A DNA stretch of 64,000 nt from an uncultured Pelagibacteraceae bacterium (GTDB lineage Bacteria > Pseudomonadota > Alphaproteobacteria > Pelagibacterales > Pelagibacteraceae), in contig CACOSU010000004.1 of assembly GCA_902629935.1 (NCBI GenBank), forward strand, positions 53,510 through 117,509. The letters are read 5' to 3'. A program made the translations under genes and the position numbers. The notes below the pieces were generated by a model that searched no databases, had not been told where the DNA came from, and was given only the letters and a program-made list of their open reading frames with translations. Below are positions 50,386 through 59,774 of this stretch, in pieces (positions within the stretch are counted from its first letter, which is position 1; the number at the start of each line of letters is the position of its first letter).

Positions 50386-52245
50386 TTATGAAGCTTTTTT
50401 CTTTTCGTTCTCATCTACTATGTGGTAGACAGGAACTTTCTCCATACTAAATTTACCTGTTTTAGGATCTCTTCTTGAAACTGTTAAACAATGCCAATTA
50501 TCATCGTCAAGTTTCATATGATCGCCTCTATAATAATAACCTGGCCATCTAGTTTCTTCTCTAAACATAGTATGCTCTGTTACACACTGAGATGTAAGAG
50601 CTCTATGTTTTAGCTCCCATGCTCTCATAAGCTGGTGATAATCCTCGGCTCCAACATTTTCAAGATCTTCCTCAAGCCAAGCTAATAACTCTAACCCTCT
50701 TTTTAACATATTAGCATTAGTCATATAATTCGTAGCTATTCCACCCACATATTCATCCATAATTCTTTGTAAACGTTGTAATCCTTGTATAGGTGAAATA
50801 TAGCTTGGAGATACAGTTCCTCCAGTAATTTCATTTTGAGCAACTGTGTAGTTTTCTAAAGGTTTGTAAACTTTAACTTTAAAATCTTCACATTGTTTGT
50901 CTGAAACTTTCAATCCTTCAGCTTTTTTGTCTTCTATATATTTTACAGCTGCTTTCGCCGCTAATCTGCCCTCAGTAAATGATCCTGATGAAAATTTGTG
51001 AGCGCTTCCACCAACTGTATCTCCTGCTCCAAATAAACCATCAATGGTAAGCATTCTATTATATCCCCAGAAGTACTCTGGTGGAGATAAATCTTCTGGT
51101 CCACTTACCCAAGCTCCAGAACAAGTAGCATGTGAACCCATTACATAGGGTTCAGAAGTTGTTAATTCAGGATTTGTATATTTTGGATCAATATTTTGAG
51201 AAGCCCAAACAACAGCTTGGCCTACTGTCATTCCTAAAAAGTTTTCCCAGCCAACAGTTTCTAAATGTGGATCTTGAAAAGCCTCAGTAGTAACCATATG
51301 AATTGGTCCACCACCTGCCATAGTTTCTTGTATAAAAGCATGATTTCTTAAACACGTAGGTGTTGGATGATGATCTATATATTCACCCACTAATTCTTTT
51401 GTTTGATCATACCATTTCTTCTCATAGTTTTCTCCGTTTGCATTTTGTGTATATGTCTTCAAATGTAAGAAATAAGCTCCAACTGGTCCATATCCATCTT
51501 TAAATCTACATAATACAATTCTGTTTTCCATTTGTGTCATCTTAGCACCAGCTGCAATTGGCAATGCATATGCTGAACCATTGCTCCATGGAGCATACCA
51601 AGTTCTTCCCATACCCTCACCAACAGCTCTTGGCTTAAATATGTGAGAAGCTCCTCCAGCAGCAACTATAACAGCTTTTGCTCTGAATACATGGAAATCA
51701 CCTGTTCTCATATTAAAACCAACAGCTCCACCAACTCTATTCTCTTTAGCCTCATCCATTAAAAGATGAGTAATCATAATTCTATTATAAATTTTATCTG
51801 CAGATTTTTTTGCTGCTTCTGCAACAATTGGTTTATAGCTTTCACCGTGAATCATTATCTGCCACTTACCTTCTCTTAAATATCTTCCTGTCTCTTCATT
51901 TTTCATCATTGGTAGACCCCATTCATCAAACATATGAACAGTCGAGTCTACATGACGAGCCATATCATATCCTAAATCTTCTCTAACCATTCCCATTAAA
52001 TCATTTCTTGCATATCTAACATGATCCTCAGGTTGATTTTCACCCCACTGCATACCCATGTAACAGTTTATTGCATAAAGACCTTGAGCAACTGCTCCAC
52101 TTCTGTCAATGTTTGCCTTTTCAACACAAACAATCTTCATATCTCTTCCCCAGTGTCTAGCTTCAAAAGTAGCACCAGTACCAGCCATGCCTCCACCAAC
52201 AACTAATACATCACAATCTTCGTAATGGGTTTTGTGCTTAGCCAT
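50386..52245 (-). CDS. aprA: Adenylylsulfate reductase, alpha subunit
   Basis: 619 residues. DVLVVGGGMAGTGATFEARH (about 13-32) binds FAD; GKWQIMIHGESYKPIVAEAA (about 126-145), GGGPIHMVTTEAFQD (about 312-326) and GSHATCSGAWVSGPEDLSPP (about 370-389) are AprA signatures; EETRWPGYYYRGDHMKLDDD (about 564-583) lines the substrate site. With AprB it interconverts sulfite plus AMP and APS; in SAR11 the oxidative direction from organosulfonate-derived sulfite is likely. Start overlaps aprB's stop by one base. Confidence 0.95.
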   Translation of the reverse strand: MAKHKTHYEDCDVLVVGGGMAGTGATFEARHWGRDMKIVCVEKANIDRSGAVAQGLYAINCYMGMQWGENQPEDHVRYARNDLMGMVREDLGYDMARHVDSTVHMFDEWGLPMMKNEETGRYLREGKWQIMIHGESYKPIVAEAAKKSADKIYNRIMITHLLMDEAKENRVGGAVGFNMRTGDFHVFRAKAVIVAAGGASHIFKPRAVGEGMGRTWYAPWSNGSAYALPIAAGAKMTQMENRIVLCRFKDGYGPVGAYFLHLKTYTQNANGENYEKKWYDQTKELVGEYIDHHPTPTCLRNHAFIQETMAGGGPIHMVTTEAFQDPHLETVGWENFLGMTVGQAVVWASQNIDPKYTNPELTTSEPYVMGSHATCSGAWVSGPEDLSPPEYFWGYNRMLTIDGLFGAGDTVGGSAHKFSSGSFTEGRLAAKAAVKYIEDKKAEGLKVSDKQCEDFKVKVYKPLENYTVAQNEITGGTVSPSYISPIQGLQRLQRIMDEYVGGIATNYMTNANMLKRGLELLAWLEEDLENVGAEDYHQLMRAWELKHRALTSQCVTEHTMFREETRWPGYYYRGDHMKLDDDNWHCLTVSRRDPKTGKFSMEKVPVYHIVDENEKKKAS

Positions 52246-52715
52246 TAGTAATAAACTCCTTTTTTAAATGACTCTTTTGGAACTGCAGGAAGTTCACCAT
52301 CAATATTTAGTCCTTCAGGTTCAGTGTAAAGTCTTTGTGAATTTAATTCACCTTGTTTAATTTTTTCACCATCTGCAAGTTTAGGAATAAATTTTCCCCA
52401 TGGTTTTGTTGTTATTGGTGAAACAAAATCTTTTGTTGTTCCATTTCTAAATTTAATTTTCCAAGAAATAGTACCTTTTTCCTCTTCACGTCTAACTCTA
52501 ACACTGTGTCCCATTGGAGCAAAATCAGCATATCCTCTTACATCAATTGCATGGTTTGGACATGCTTTAACGCATGAGTAACATTCCCAGCAAAAATTAG
52601 GTTCAATATTTTTCGCACGTCTTATATTTTCATCAATGTGCATAATATCTGATGGACAAATATCTACACAATGACCACAGCCATCACATCTGGTCATATA
52701 TACAAAAGTTGACAT
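52245..52715 (-). CDS. aprB: Adenylylsulfate reductase, beta subunit (ferredoxin-like)
   Basis: 156 residues. RCDGCGHCVDICPSD (about 9-23) and NFCWECYSCVKACPNHAID (about 41-59) each supply four Cys for two 4Fe-4S clusters. VRGYADFAPMGHSVRVRRE (about 60-78) is the AprB tail contacting AprA. It passes electrons from AprA to the membrane partner. It follows aprM by about 30 bases. Confidence 0.95.
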   Translation of the reverse strand: MSTFVYMTRCDGCGHCVDICPSDIMHIDENIRRAKNIEPNFCWECYSCVKACPNHAIDVRGYADFAPMGHSVRVRREEEKGTISWKIKFRNGTTKDFVSPITTKPWGKFIPKLADGEKIKQGELNSQRLYTEPEGLNIDGELPAVPKESFKKGVYY

Positions 52716-52746
52716 AATTTATTTTTACCCTTTCCTAGTTATCATA

Positions 52747-53541
52747 TTAATAATGTTTTGGCTCTTCTCTTTTTATTCCTAAACCAAATTGTTCAGGCGC
52801 ATCTGCAGGAGGCGGTAAATTATCTCTAGAACCGTCTGCTTCAGCTAAATTTTTTTGTATTGCTGCTCCAGGTTTGTAAAACATGTGCGCAAATTTTGAC
52901 CAATAGACTCCACCAAACAAAACTAAATTTGAAACTACAAATAGCACAAAAAATAAAAATGACAAACCTACTTGACCATTAAATTGGGTATAAGACCAAA
53001 CCAGGCCAAAAACTGAGCATGCTAATAATGCTAGAACAAATAAATCAGCTTTGATAATTCTATACCAAGGGTGTGCCTCAGCGGAAACATCTACTCTTAA
53101 AAAAAACCAAAACCAAAATCCACCTACGCATGTAAGTATAGCACCTAAGTGCCATAAGATTGACCATACTGTGGAAGTAGATTTGTCTGCACCAGTGTAA
53201 CAAAACACTAAAATAGCAGATGAAATCCAAAATATGATAGTGCCGTACATCCCAAGCACATGCGCAAGCCTTCTTTTTCCAAAACCTAACTCAGATGTGG
53301 TTCCAATATCATAAACTGTTGTCTTTGCTAAAATTTTTGCTTTTTCAATAGTGCCAACCTCTCTTGTTGCCTGGAGTTTCGCTTTTTTTGCGTTATTAAA
53401 AAAATAAGTTAAATTTTTGTGGTGTATCATTTGAATTATTGTTCCGCACGCTATTAATAATACCATTGTAATTATAAAACCTTGCATAACGATCACAGGA
53501 ATTATCTCAGATAGTGCCGAAAATGGATTTATTTCTAACAT
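52747..53541 (-). CDS. aprM: AprM-type membrane anchor of APS reductase
   Basis: 264 residues with about five to six spans, e.g. VIVMQGFIITMVLLIACGTI (about 16-35), YGTIIFWISSAILVFCYTG (about 95-113) and ADLFVLALLACSVFGLVWSY (about 162-181). Resembles the heme-binding membrane subunits of heterodisulfide reductase-like complexes. First gene of aprM-aprB-aprA in SAR11-type order; it would couple sulfite oxidation to the quinone pool. The 113 bases upstream (53542-53654) should hold the operon promoter. Confidence 0.85.
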   Translation of the reverse strand: MLEINPFSALSEIIPVIVMQGFIITMVLLIACGTIIQMIHHKNLTYFFNNAKKAKLQATREVGTIEKAKILAKTTVYDIGTTSELGFGKRRLAHVLGMYGTIIFWISSAILVFCYTGADKSTSTVWSILWHLGAILTCVGGFWFWFFLRVDVSAEAHPWYRIIKADLFVLALLACSVFGLVWSYTQFNGQVGLSFLFFVLFVVSNLVLFGGVYWSKFAHMFYKPGAAIQKNLAEADGSRDNLPPPADAPEQFGLGIKREEPKHY

Positions 53542-53654
53542 TTTACCCTTATGTTAAATTATTTTAAAATAATTTTAAAGTTTTGTATTCTACATAACCT
53601 ATCAGATCAACAAAAACTATTGATAAATTTGTCATTAATAACAACTGAAAATAT

Positions 53655-54056
53655 TTACTTTCTTTTGTAATGTTGTTTTTTTGGAATCACAGACCTAACA
53701 CCACCTTGCGGATCCTCTACATCCCCTTCTCTTCTTGGGATTAAATGAACGTGACTATGCATGATAGACTGACCTGCAACTTTTCCAGCATTTGTGCCTA
53801 TATTGAAACCTTTTACACTAGAATCTTGTTTTAAAATTTTTTCTTTAGTTTTTAAAATTAACTCATTGCATGCCTGAATTTCTTCTTTAGTAAGCTCAAA
53901 GTATGTCTCAACATGTCTTTTGGGCACAATAAGACTATGAAATTCTGAAACAGGATAACTATCTGTCGTTGAATAAGCTAATTGGTTTTCAAACTGAAGT
54001 TCTTCTTTTTTTATTTTGCAAAATATACAAGGGTTGTTTGGATCATTCATATTCAA
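53655..54056 (-). CDS. HIT-family nucleotide hydrolase
   Basis: 133 residues. CIFCKIKKEELQFENQLAY (about 10-28) with Cys-x2-Cys metal pair, HSLIVPKRHVETYFEL (about 40-55) and HSHVHLIPR (about 99-107), the HxHxHxx triad. It cleaves AMP-linked or GMP-linked small molecules. Final gene of the pab operon; its start overlaps pabC by four bases. Confidence 0.92.
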   Translation of the reverse strand: MNMNDPNNPCIFCKIKKEELQFENQLAYSTTDSYPVSEFHSLIVPKRHVETYFELTKEEIQACNELILKTKEKILKQDSSVKGFNIGTNAGKVAGQSIMHSHVHLIPRREGDVEDPQGGVRSVIPKKQHYKRK

Positions 54057-54796
54057 ATAAGAGTGTTATATATTTTATTTAACTTAATGTAGCAATTAGT
54101 CTTTCTTCTCTTCCATTTAAGATCGTTTATTTTTGATACAGATGTTACCCCTTTACCAGATCCGATAAGAATTATTTCTTCGTAATCATTAATAGATTTA
54201 ATTGAAATATCTTTAAAATTAATTTTAGTTTTTTTACTAATAAATTTAATCGTATTTCCAATATAACAGTTTTGTTTTGGAGAAAATACTTTTCCATTTT
54301 TAACGAATACTAAATTTGAAGTACCAGTTTCTAAAACCTTATCATTTTCAACTAAGGCAATATCAAATTTAGTTGAATCAACTTTGCTTAATTTTGCTAA
54401 AATTTTTTTATAATAGAGATTTTTGTAATTTGGTTCTACTCGTTTATATTTAAACAATAAAAGATTAAAATTACTTTTTGGTTTTGGTCTTTTTCTAATT
54501 GAGACTGATATCAGTTTTTTATTTAACGCTATACGAAATAAACTATCAGAACCTTTGTATAGAGTATTTTTATTAATTAAATCTTTAATAATGTTTTTTA
54601 AATTATTTTTTCTTATTCCATATTTTTTTGTAGATTTTATTAAGTTCTCTAAATGCGGTTTTAAAAGTATTAACTTAGGAGGTTTTCCAACCATTCGCAT
54701 TGTAGTGAATACACCTCTAGTTCCCCAGAGATCTTTGAAAGTAACTTCTTTAAGATTACTAAGCTGATAAGATTTTTTTAATAAGAGTGTTGCCAT
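54053..54796 (-). CDS. pabC: Aminodeoxychorismate lyase-like class IV aminotransferase
   Basis: 247 residues. TFKDLWGTRGVFTTMRMVGKP (split; about 18-38) is the fold-type IV start, NYKNLYYKKILAKLSK (about 137-152) contains the Schiff-base Lys region, and ENDKVLETGTSNLVFVKNGK (about 165-184) is the PLP phosphate motif. Next to pabA and pabB it most likely releases 4-aminobenzoate for folate. It overlaps pabA by 38 bases. Confidence 0.82.
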   Translation of the reverse strand: MATLLLKKSYQLSNLKEVTFKDLWGTRGVFTTMRMVGKPPKLILLKPHLENLIKSTKKYGIRKNNLKNIIKDLINKNTLYKGSDSLFRIALNKKLISVSIRKRPKPKSNFNLLLFKYKRVEPNYKNLYYKKILAKLSKVDSTKFDIALVENDKVLETGTSNLVFVKNGKVFSPKQNCYIGNTIKFISKKTKINFKDISIKSINDYEEIILIGSGKGVTSVSKINDLKWKRRKTNCYIKLNKIYNTLI

Positions 54797-55316
54797 TTTC
54801 TGTTAAAAAAGATTCTGGATGAAATTGAAATCCATATATTTTGTTTTGATTATCCTCAAGGCCCATTGGTATTTTTGTTTTACTACATCTCATAGTTATT
54901 TTAATAGAATTCGATTTAAATGGCTCCATTAATTTTAATGAATGATATCTTCCAACTTTAAACTGTTGATTATTTTTAAAGATTTTACTTTGATTATTTG
55001 TTTTAATTTTAGATTGAAATCCATGATAAATTTTTTTTTGTTGTATTATTTTGCCTCCTTCATTATGCAAAATCATTTGATAACCAAGACAAATACCAAT
55101 TATTTTTTTCCTTCCTTTGTATTTTTTATAAATTTTTGAAGTATTAGGGTAATCCTTGGGTGATCCAGGTCCTGGTGATAAAACGATCACATCACTTTTA
55201 TCAAGTAATTTGTTATTTACCTCGTAATAATTTGAGCAAAAAACTTTATCAAATTTTGCAAATTGATGCACAACATTCCAAGTAAAAGAATCTTGATGAT
55301 CTATAATGTAAATCAT
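54759..55316 (-). CDS. pabA: Aminodeoxychorismate/anthranilate synthase glutamine amidotransferase
   Basis: 185 residues. IIGICLGYQMILHNEGGK (about 74-91) holds the nucleophile Cys and GFQFHPESFLT (about 163-173) the His-Glu. VLSPGPGSPKDYPNT (about 45-59) forms the oxyanion region. It supplies ammonia to PabB. Start overlaps the pabB stop by four bases. A trpG role is possible, but the class IV enzyme and PabB neighbours favour folate. Confidence 0.86.
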   Translation of the reverse strand: MIYIIDHQDSFTWNVVHQFAKFDKVFCSNYYEVNNKLLDKSDVIVLSPGPGSPKDYPNTSKIYKKYKGRKKIIGICLGYQMILHNEGGKIIQQKKIYHGFQSKIKTNNQSKIFKNNQQFKVGRYHSLKLMEPFKSNSIKITMRCSKTKIPMGLEDNQNKIYGFQFHPESFLTENGNTLIKKILSA

Positions 55317-56527
55317 TTAAATAACTCCAATAAAGATTTTGCTTTAATATAATTTTCATTAAATTCTTTCTTAGGTGAACTATCTAATACTACTCCAGAT
55401 GCAGCAGAGATCTCTGATTGATTTTTATAATTTAATATAGATCTAATTATAATATTAAACTTCATATCTTGATTAAATTTAATAAACCCAAAACTTCCTG
55501 TAAAAATATTTCTACTTTCTTTTTCTTGATTATTTAGAAGTTCTAACGTTCTTATCTTAGGACAACCAATCACAGATCCTCCAGGCATCATAGCTTTGAT
55601 GATATCGATCAATTTTGTATTTTTATTTATTATTCCACCTATTGAAGTCACATAATGAAAAAGATGCTTATATTCTTCAACGTATTTTTTTTTGAGTATT
55701 TTAACACTCCCAGGCTTACAAATTTTTGATAAATCACTTCTTTCCATATCAACTATCATATTGTGCTCTTTTGTTTCTTTCTCATTATTTTTGAAATATT
55801 TAAGAGCTATGTTTTTATTGGATAATAATTTTTTCTTAAAAGTTCCAGCTATTGGTTTTGTTATAATTTTGTTTTTTTTCTTATCAATTAATGTTTCAGG
55901 TGAGCAACTTACTATAGAATAATCCTTGTCTTTTATCATAAATGACTCTGGGGACGCATTAACACGCATCAATTTCCAAAAAAAATTAATAGGATCAATT
56001 AATGATTTATTCTTATATTTTGTACAAATTTTAATTTGATAAGTCTCACCTTCTCTTATTTTCTTTGAAAATAATTCAAATATTTTTTTATATTTTGCAT
56101 ATGAAATATTAATCTTAAAAGGACTTAATATTTGAGTTTTGTTGAATTGATAGTTAAATGTATGTTTTTTTATATTAGATATAACTTTAATATCTTTTCT
56201 AATTTTAATTATAGTCTCAGGTTTATAAAAAATTCCTTTATAAAATTTTATCCTTTTTTTATTTTTTAAATTAATACCAATCAAATTACATAAAATTTCA
56301 TAACCAAAAAACCCAAGATATAAATCTGTTTCTTTGTTATATTTTTTTTTCTCTAACGAATTAAGAAATTTATGTATATTTTTTTTTGTTAAAATGATCT
56401 TTTTCGAAAAATCTGTATAAATATTATAGCCATCTTCTACTTTATAAATAATTAAAGGTTTATCTGATTGATACAGATCCTCTAAATACGGGTTAAATTT
56501 AAACTTATACTGGCTGAGTTCTTTCAA
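55313..56527 (-). CDS. pabB: Aminodeoxychorismate synthase component I
   Basis: 404 residues. The chorismate-binding domain shows REGETYQIKICTKYKNK (about 161-177), NASPESFMIKDKDYSIVSCSPE (split; about 189-210), HNMIVDMERSDLSKI (about 258-272), MPGGSVIGCPKIRTLELLN (about 320-338) and the C-terminal SAASGVVLDSSPKKEFNE. It converts chorismate and ammonia into aminodeoxychorismate. It overlaps the MFS gene by 23 bases in one operon. Confidence 0.88.
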   Translation of the reverse strand: MKELSQYKFKFNPYLEDLYQSDKPLIIYKVEDGYNIYTDFSKKIILTKKNIHKFLNSLEKKKYNKETDLYLGFFGYEILCNLIGINLKNKKRIKFYKGIFYKPETIIKIRKDIKVISNIKKHTFNYQFNKTQILSPFKINISYAKYKKIFELFSKKIREGETYQIKICTKYKNKSLIDPINFFWKLMRVNASPESFMIKDKDYSIVSCSPETLIDKKKNKIITKPIAGTFKKKLLSNKNIALKYFKNNEKETKEHNMIVDMERSDLSKICKPGSVKILKKKYVEEYKHLFHYVTSIGGIINKNTKLIDIIKAMMPGGSVIGCPKIRTLELLNNQEKESRNIFTGSFGFIKFNQDMKFNIIIRSILNYKNQSEISAASGVVLDSSPKKEFNENYIKAKSLLELFK

Positions 56528-57725
56528 TTGCTTTCTCTACTATGGGTAAATGTATCAGGCCTGCAAAAATTGATAATGCGATAGATCCGTACCATGCATA
56601 GTCAAAATTTCCATTTAATTCATAAAATACACCACCTAGATATGCCCCCAGGAAAGAACCAATTTGATGGCTTACGAAAACTATTCCATATAAAAGTCCA
56701 ACGTATTTTGTGCCGAATATATGTGCAACAATTCCATTTGTTGGAGGAACTGTTGATAACCATAAAAAACCAAAAGTAACACCAAAAACTACAGAATTAA
56801 ATATACTTGGCGGTAAAAAAATAAAATAGATAATTGATACTCCTCTTAAAAGATAAATTGCACTTAATATTTTTTTCTTACTATATCTTGTTGCTAAATA
56901 TCCGCTCGTGATAGTACCAACCATGTTAAATACACCAATCAAAGCTAAAACCATTGCTGGCGTCCAGTCAGGTAAACCTTTATCTGCCATGTAAGTAGGG
57001 ATATGAGTTGCCACCAAGGCAATATGCCAACCACAAACAAAGAAGCCCAAAGTAAGATAAATAAAACTTTTGTTTGCAAATGCCTCTTTTAGCGCTTCTC
57101 TTGCTGTTTGATTATTATCTTTATTGATACCTACCGGTATTTTTGGGGTACTAACAAATATAGATACTATCAATCCAATTCCTAAAAGAAGACAAAAATA
57201 TAAAAGAGTATTTTCCCAACCTGTTTCAACTAATGAATATCTTACAAGTAAAGGGGAAACAAAGTATCCAAAAGATCCTGCACATGTAACAATACCTGTT
57301 GCTATAGTTCTATTAGATGCTGGAAAATGTTTTGCTACAACTGAAACTGGGATACCTATTGCCGTAGAACCCAAACCAATTCCAATCATTACTCCAATAG
57401 TTAATGTAAAATAACCTCCAGTATTAAAACCAGAATAAAATAATAAAACTCCAACTAAATAGAAAGCAAATCCAATAAATATTGCAATTGCTCCTCCATA
57501 CTTATCCGTAAGTACACCAAATAAAGGACTGAAAACCCCCCAAAGTAATAACTGCAATCCCATAACAAATCCAAAATGAGAAATGGAAATATCTAAGTCA
57601 GTATTGAAATCAAAATAAAACAAACCAAAAGTCTGTCTAATTCCTAAAGAAATAATCACAACTAATGAAGCGGCAATTAATGTAATTAGCGCTTTCTTGC
57701 TTATAATGAAGTTTTCTGAGCTCAT
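56505..57725 (-). CDS. MFS transporter (oxalate/formate-antiporter-like)
   Basis: 406 residues, twelve spans. WGVFSPLFGVLTDKYGGAIA (about 62-81) carries the MFS loop motif 'G-x-L-x-D-x-x-G', and GIGLGSTAIGIPVSVVAKHFP (split; about 116-136) the next. Similar to monocarboxylate/oxalate-formate type permeases. Substrate unknown; operon with folate and PLP genes gives no clear hint. Confidence 0.83.
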   Translation of the reverse strand: MSSENFIISKKALITLIAASLVVIISLGIRQTFGLFYFDFNTDLDISISHFGFVMGLQLLLWGVFSPLFGVLTDKYGGAIAIFIGFAFYLVGVLLFYSGFNTGGYFTLTIGVMIGIGLGSTAIGIPVSVVAKHFPASNRTIATGIVTCAGSFGYFVSPLLVRYSLVETGWENTLLYFCLLLGIGLIVSIFVSTPKIPVGINKDNNQTAREALKEAFANKSFIYLTLGFFVCGWHIALVATHIPTYMADKGLPDWTPAMVLALIGVFNMVGTITSGYLATRYSKKKILSAIYLLRGVSIIYFIFLPPSIFNSVVFGVTFGFLWLSTVPPTNGIVAHIFGTKYVGLLYGIVFVSHQIGSFLGAYLGGVFYELNGNFDYAWYGSIALSIFAGLIHLPIVEKAIERTQPV

Positions 57726-58897
57726 TTAATATATTTCAAAGCCTTTTTTAAATCAGCAATAAGATCATTGGGATCCTCTAAACCAATATGTAATCTCACT
57801 AAATGTTCGTCTTTTGCCAAATTTAAAAATTTTCTATTTCCAGTTTCTCTATATTCTTGATGTAGAGCTAAACTTTCAAAACCACCCCAGCTATAACCAT
57901 AACCAAATAATTTTAAGGAATTAACAAATTTTCTAACAGAATTTATATTTTTACATTTTATTTTCAAACCCATCAAGCCTGATGCTCCTGAGTAATATTT
58001 TTTCCACATTCGAAAGTTATGAGAATTCTTTTTATATGGGTAGAGTAATTTTATATTTTTAAACTTAGATAAAAATTCTGCTACTTTTTGTGCATTTTCT
58101 CTATGTCTATCTAATCTAACATCTAAAGTTCTAAGGCCTCTTGTAATCAAATAGGCATCGTCCGGACCTAATCTTAAACCTGTAATTCGATCAGCCCTTT
58201 TAACTTTAGGAAATACTTTTTTGTTTACTGCTAAAGACCCGCCCATTACGTCAGAATGACCAGAATAATATTTTGTTGCAGATACAATTGACATATCAAA
58301 ACCAAGTTTAATAGGTTTTAAATAATATGGTGTCCCCCAAGTATTATCTATTGCAGTTAATATTTTATTCTTTTTTGCAATTTTCAAAATTTTTCCTAGA
58401 TCTTGGAAATCAAATGAATTACTTCCTGGATTTTCAACAAAAATTAATTTAGTTTTTTTGGTAATACTATTTTCTAAAGTTTTTAAATCGTGAGGATTAT
58501 AAAATGTTGTTTTGATATTAAATTCTTTAAGAAATTTTTCAGTCAACAATCTTGTAGGACTATAAACTGGATCGGCGGCAATTATTTCATCTCCTGGTCT
58601 AGTTACGCTAAATATTGCTAAAAATACCGCTCCAAAACCTGTTGGAGTTGTAAAAACATGATAACTTTCCTCAAGCTTAGTTAAAATTTTCTGTAAAATA
58701 TAAGTCGTGGATGTTCCTTGTCTGCCATAATCATAATGTCCACCCGTTGGATTCTTAATAGCTTTGGCTTGAGTTTTTCTAATATCCTTCATTGATTTAA
58801 AGATAATAGTGGAAGCTCTTACTACTGGTGGGTTTACCGACTGATTATGAAAATCTTTAGCTGTATGCTTCAAAAATGTCTTGAAAGAAGTGGTCAT
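57722..58897 (-). CDS. metC: Cystathionine beta-lyase-like PLP enzyme
   Basis: 391 residues. TTYILQKILTKLEESYHVF (about 63-81), FVENPGSNSFDFQDLGKI (about 154-171) and the PLP lysine motif IVSATKYYSGHSDVMGGSLA (about 198-217) define the Cys/Met metabolism class. LGPDDAYLITRGLRTLDVRL (about 242-261) and GGFESLALHQEY (about 355-366) match cystathionine beta-lyase. It likely makes homocysteine. Operon leader of MFS-pab genes. No SAM riboswitch-like element was seen in its 76-base upstream gap. Confidence 0.85.
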   Translation of the reverse strand: MTTSFKTFLKHTAKDFHNQSVNPPVVRASTIIFKSMKDIRKTQAKAIKNPTGGHYDYGRQGTSTTYILQKILTKLEESYHVFTTPTGFGAVFLAIFSVTRPGDEIIAADPVYSPTRLLTEKFLKEFNIKTTFYNPHDLKTLENSITKKTKLIFVENPGSNSFDFQDLGKILKIAKKNKILTAIDNTWGTPYYLKPIKLGFDMSIVSATKYYSGHSDVMGGSLAVNKKVFPKVKRADRITGLRLGPDDAYLITRGLRTLDVRLDRHRENAQKVAEFLSKFKNIKLLYPYKKNSHNFRMWKKYYSGASGLMGLKIKCKNINSVRKFVNSLKLFGYGYSWGGFESLALHQEYRETGNRKFLNLAKDEHLVRLHIGLEDPNDLIADLKKALKYIK

Positions 58898-58973
58898 ATT
58901 TAAATTTGATATGTTGAAAAGACAATGCTATATCCGTGCGATAATTTCAATTAAATTATAAACAAGGAAAAAA

Positions 58974-59057
58974 ATGGGTTATCCGAAAAAACATAGAGGC
59001 AGAAGAAAACAAGGTTCAAAAAAAAGAAGAGCAAAGAGAAAAAACAAGAAAAAGTAA
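58974..59057 (+). CDS. 27-residue extremely basic peptide
   Basis: Starts MGYPKKHRGRRKQGSKKRR and continues only with Ala, Arg, Lys and Asn to the stop; about 60% of residues are Lys or Arg. AAGG lies seven bases before the ATG, and no other frame explains the sequence. Size and charge recall small ribosomal proteins such as bTHX, but the sequence is not clearly homologous. It is likely an RNA- or ribosome-bound peptide. Confidence 0.65.
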   Translation: MGYPKKHRGRRKQGSKKRRAKRKNKKK

Positions 59058-59063
59058 TCTCCA

Positions 59064-59774
59064 ATGGAGCAAATAAATAAAGTAAAATCCATAAGTGTAT
59101 GGATCTTTATAATCCCTTTTATTGCTGTAAACGCTTGTTTAATAATAATAACTCAATTTCACGAACTCTTCCCAAATCAAGAAGATATAATACATAATAC
59201 TTTTCCTTATTTTGATGGTGGTGCATCTATAAGCAGAACTGCAAGGCCTTATCCAACTTGGTTAATATTCAAACCATCAATGTTTTTAACTTCTTTCCTG
59301 CTTATAAAATATTGGATTTATAACAAACAAATAATTGAGTATTTTGATGAAAATCATAAATATAAAAATAAAGTTTTATTCTTTGGTATCGCTTCAGCTG
59401 TAGCATTAACAGTACATTCAATTTTTCTCGGAATAAAATTTGATAATGATATTTATAAACTTTTTAGGAGAGTTATAATGCTATCATTTATAATTTTTGA
59501 AATTTTTGCACAAGCCTATTTAGTTGCATCATTATATTCCTTTAAAAACAAATTAAATATCTACATCAACAATATTTATCTTAAATTAAAATTAATTTTA
59601 GTTTCTGCTTTAATTATTGTGGCTGTAATAAGTATTCCAATTATAAGTTTACCAGGTAATGATTTTTTAGGTTTTAATTTAAAATTTTTTAAACATGCAC
59701 TTGAGTGGGATTATTTTATTGCTGTAATTTCTTTCTACCTTCTTACTTTTTTTATGTGGAAAAAAACTAATTAA
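59064..59774 (+). CDS. Six-span membrane protein, possibly Frag1/DRAM/Sfk1-like
   Basis: 236 residues with about six hydrophobic segments, the first [19 protein letters not shown] (about 12-30). The first loop holds [20 protein letters not shown] (about 52-71), reminiscent of the 'ISDTGxxPPE' loop of Frag1/DRAM/Sfk1 proteins. It begins six bases after the basic 27-aa peptide. The family link is tentative and the function unknown. Convergent with mnmA, overlapping eight bases. Confidence 0.6.
   Translation: MEQINKVKSISVWIFIIPFIAVNACLIIITQFHELFPNQEDIIHNTFPYFDGGASISRTARPYPTWLIFKPSMFLTSFLLIKYWIYNKQIIEYFDENHKYKNKVLFFGIASAVALTVHSIFLGIKFDNDIYKLFRRVIMLSFIIFEIFAQAYLVASLYSFKNKLNIYINNIYLKLKLILVSALIIVAVISIPIISLPGNDFLGFNLKFFKHALEWDYFIAVISFYLLTFFMWKKTN

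Noticed and set aside
58898..58973. SAM riboswitch upstream of the metC-like gene
   Set aside because: The 76-base gap shows no conserved stem pattern of SAM-II/SAM-V type that I could recognise.
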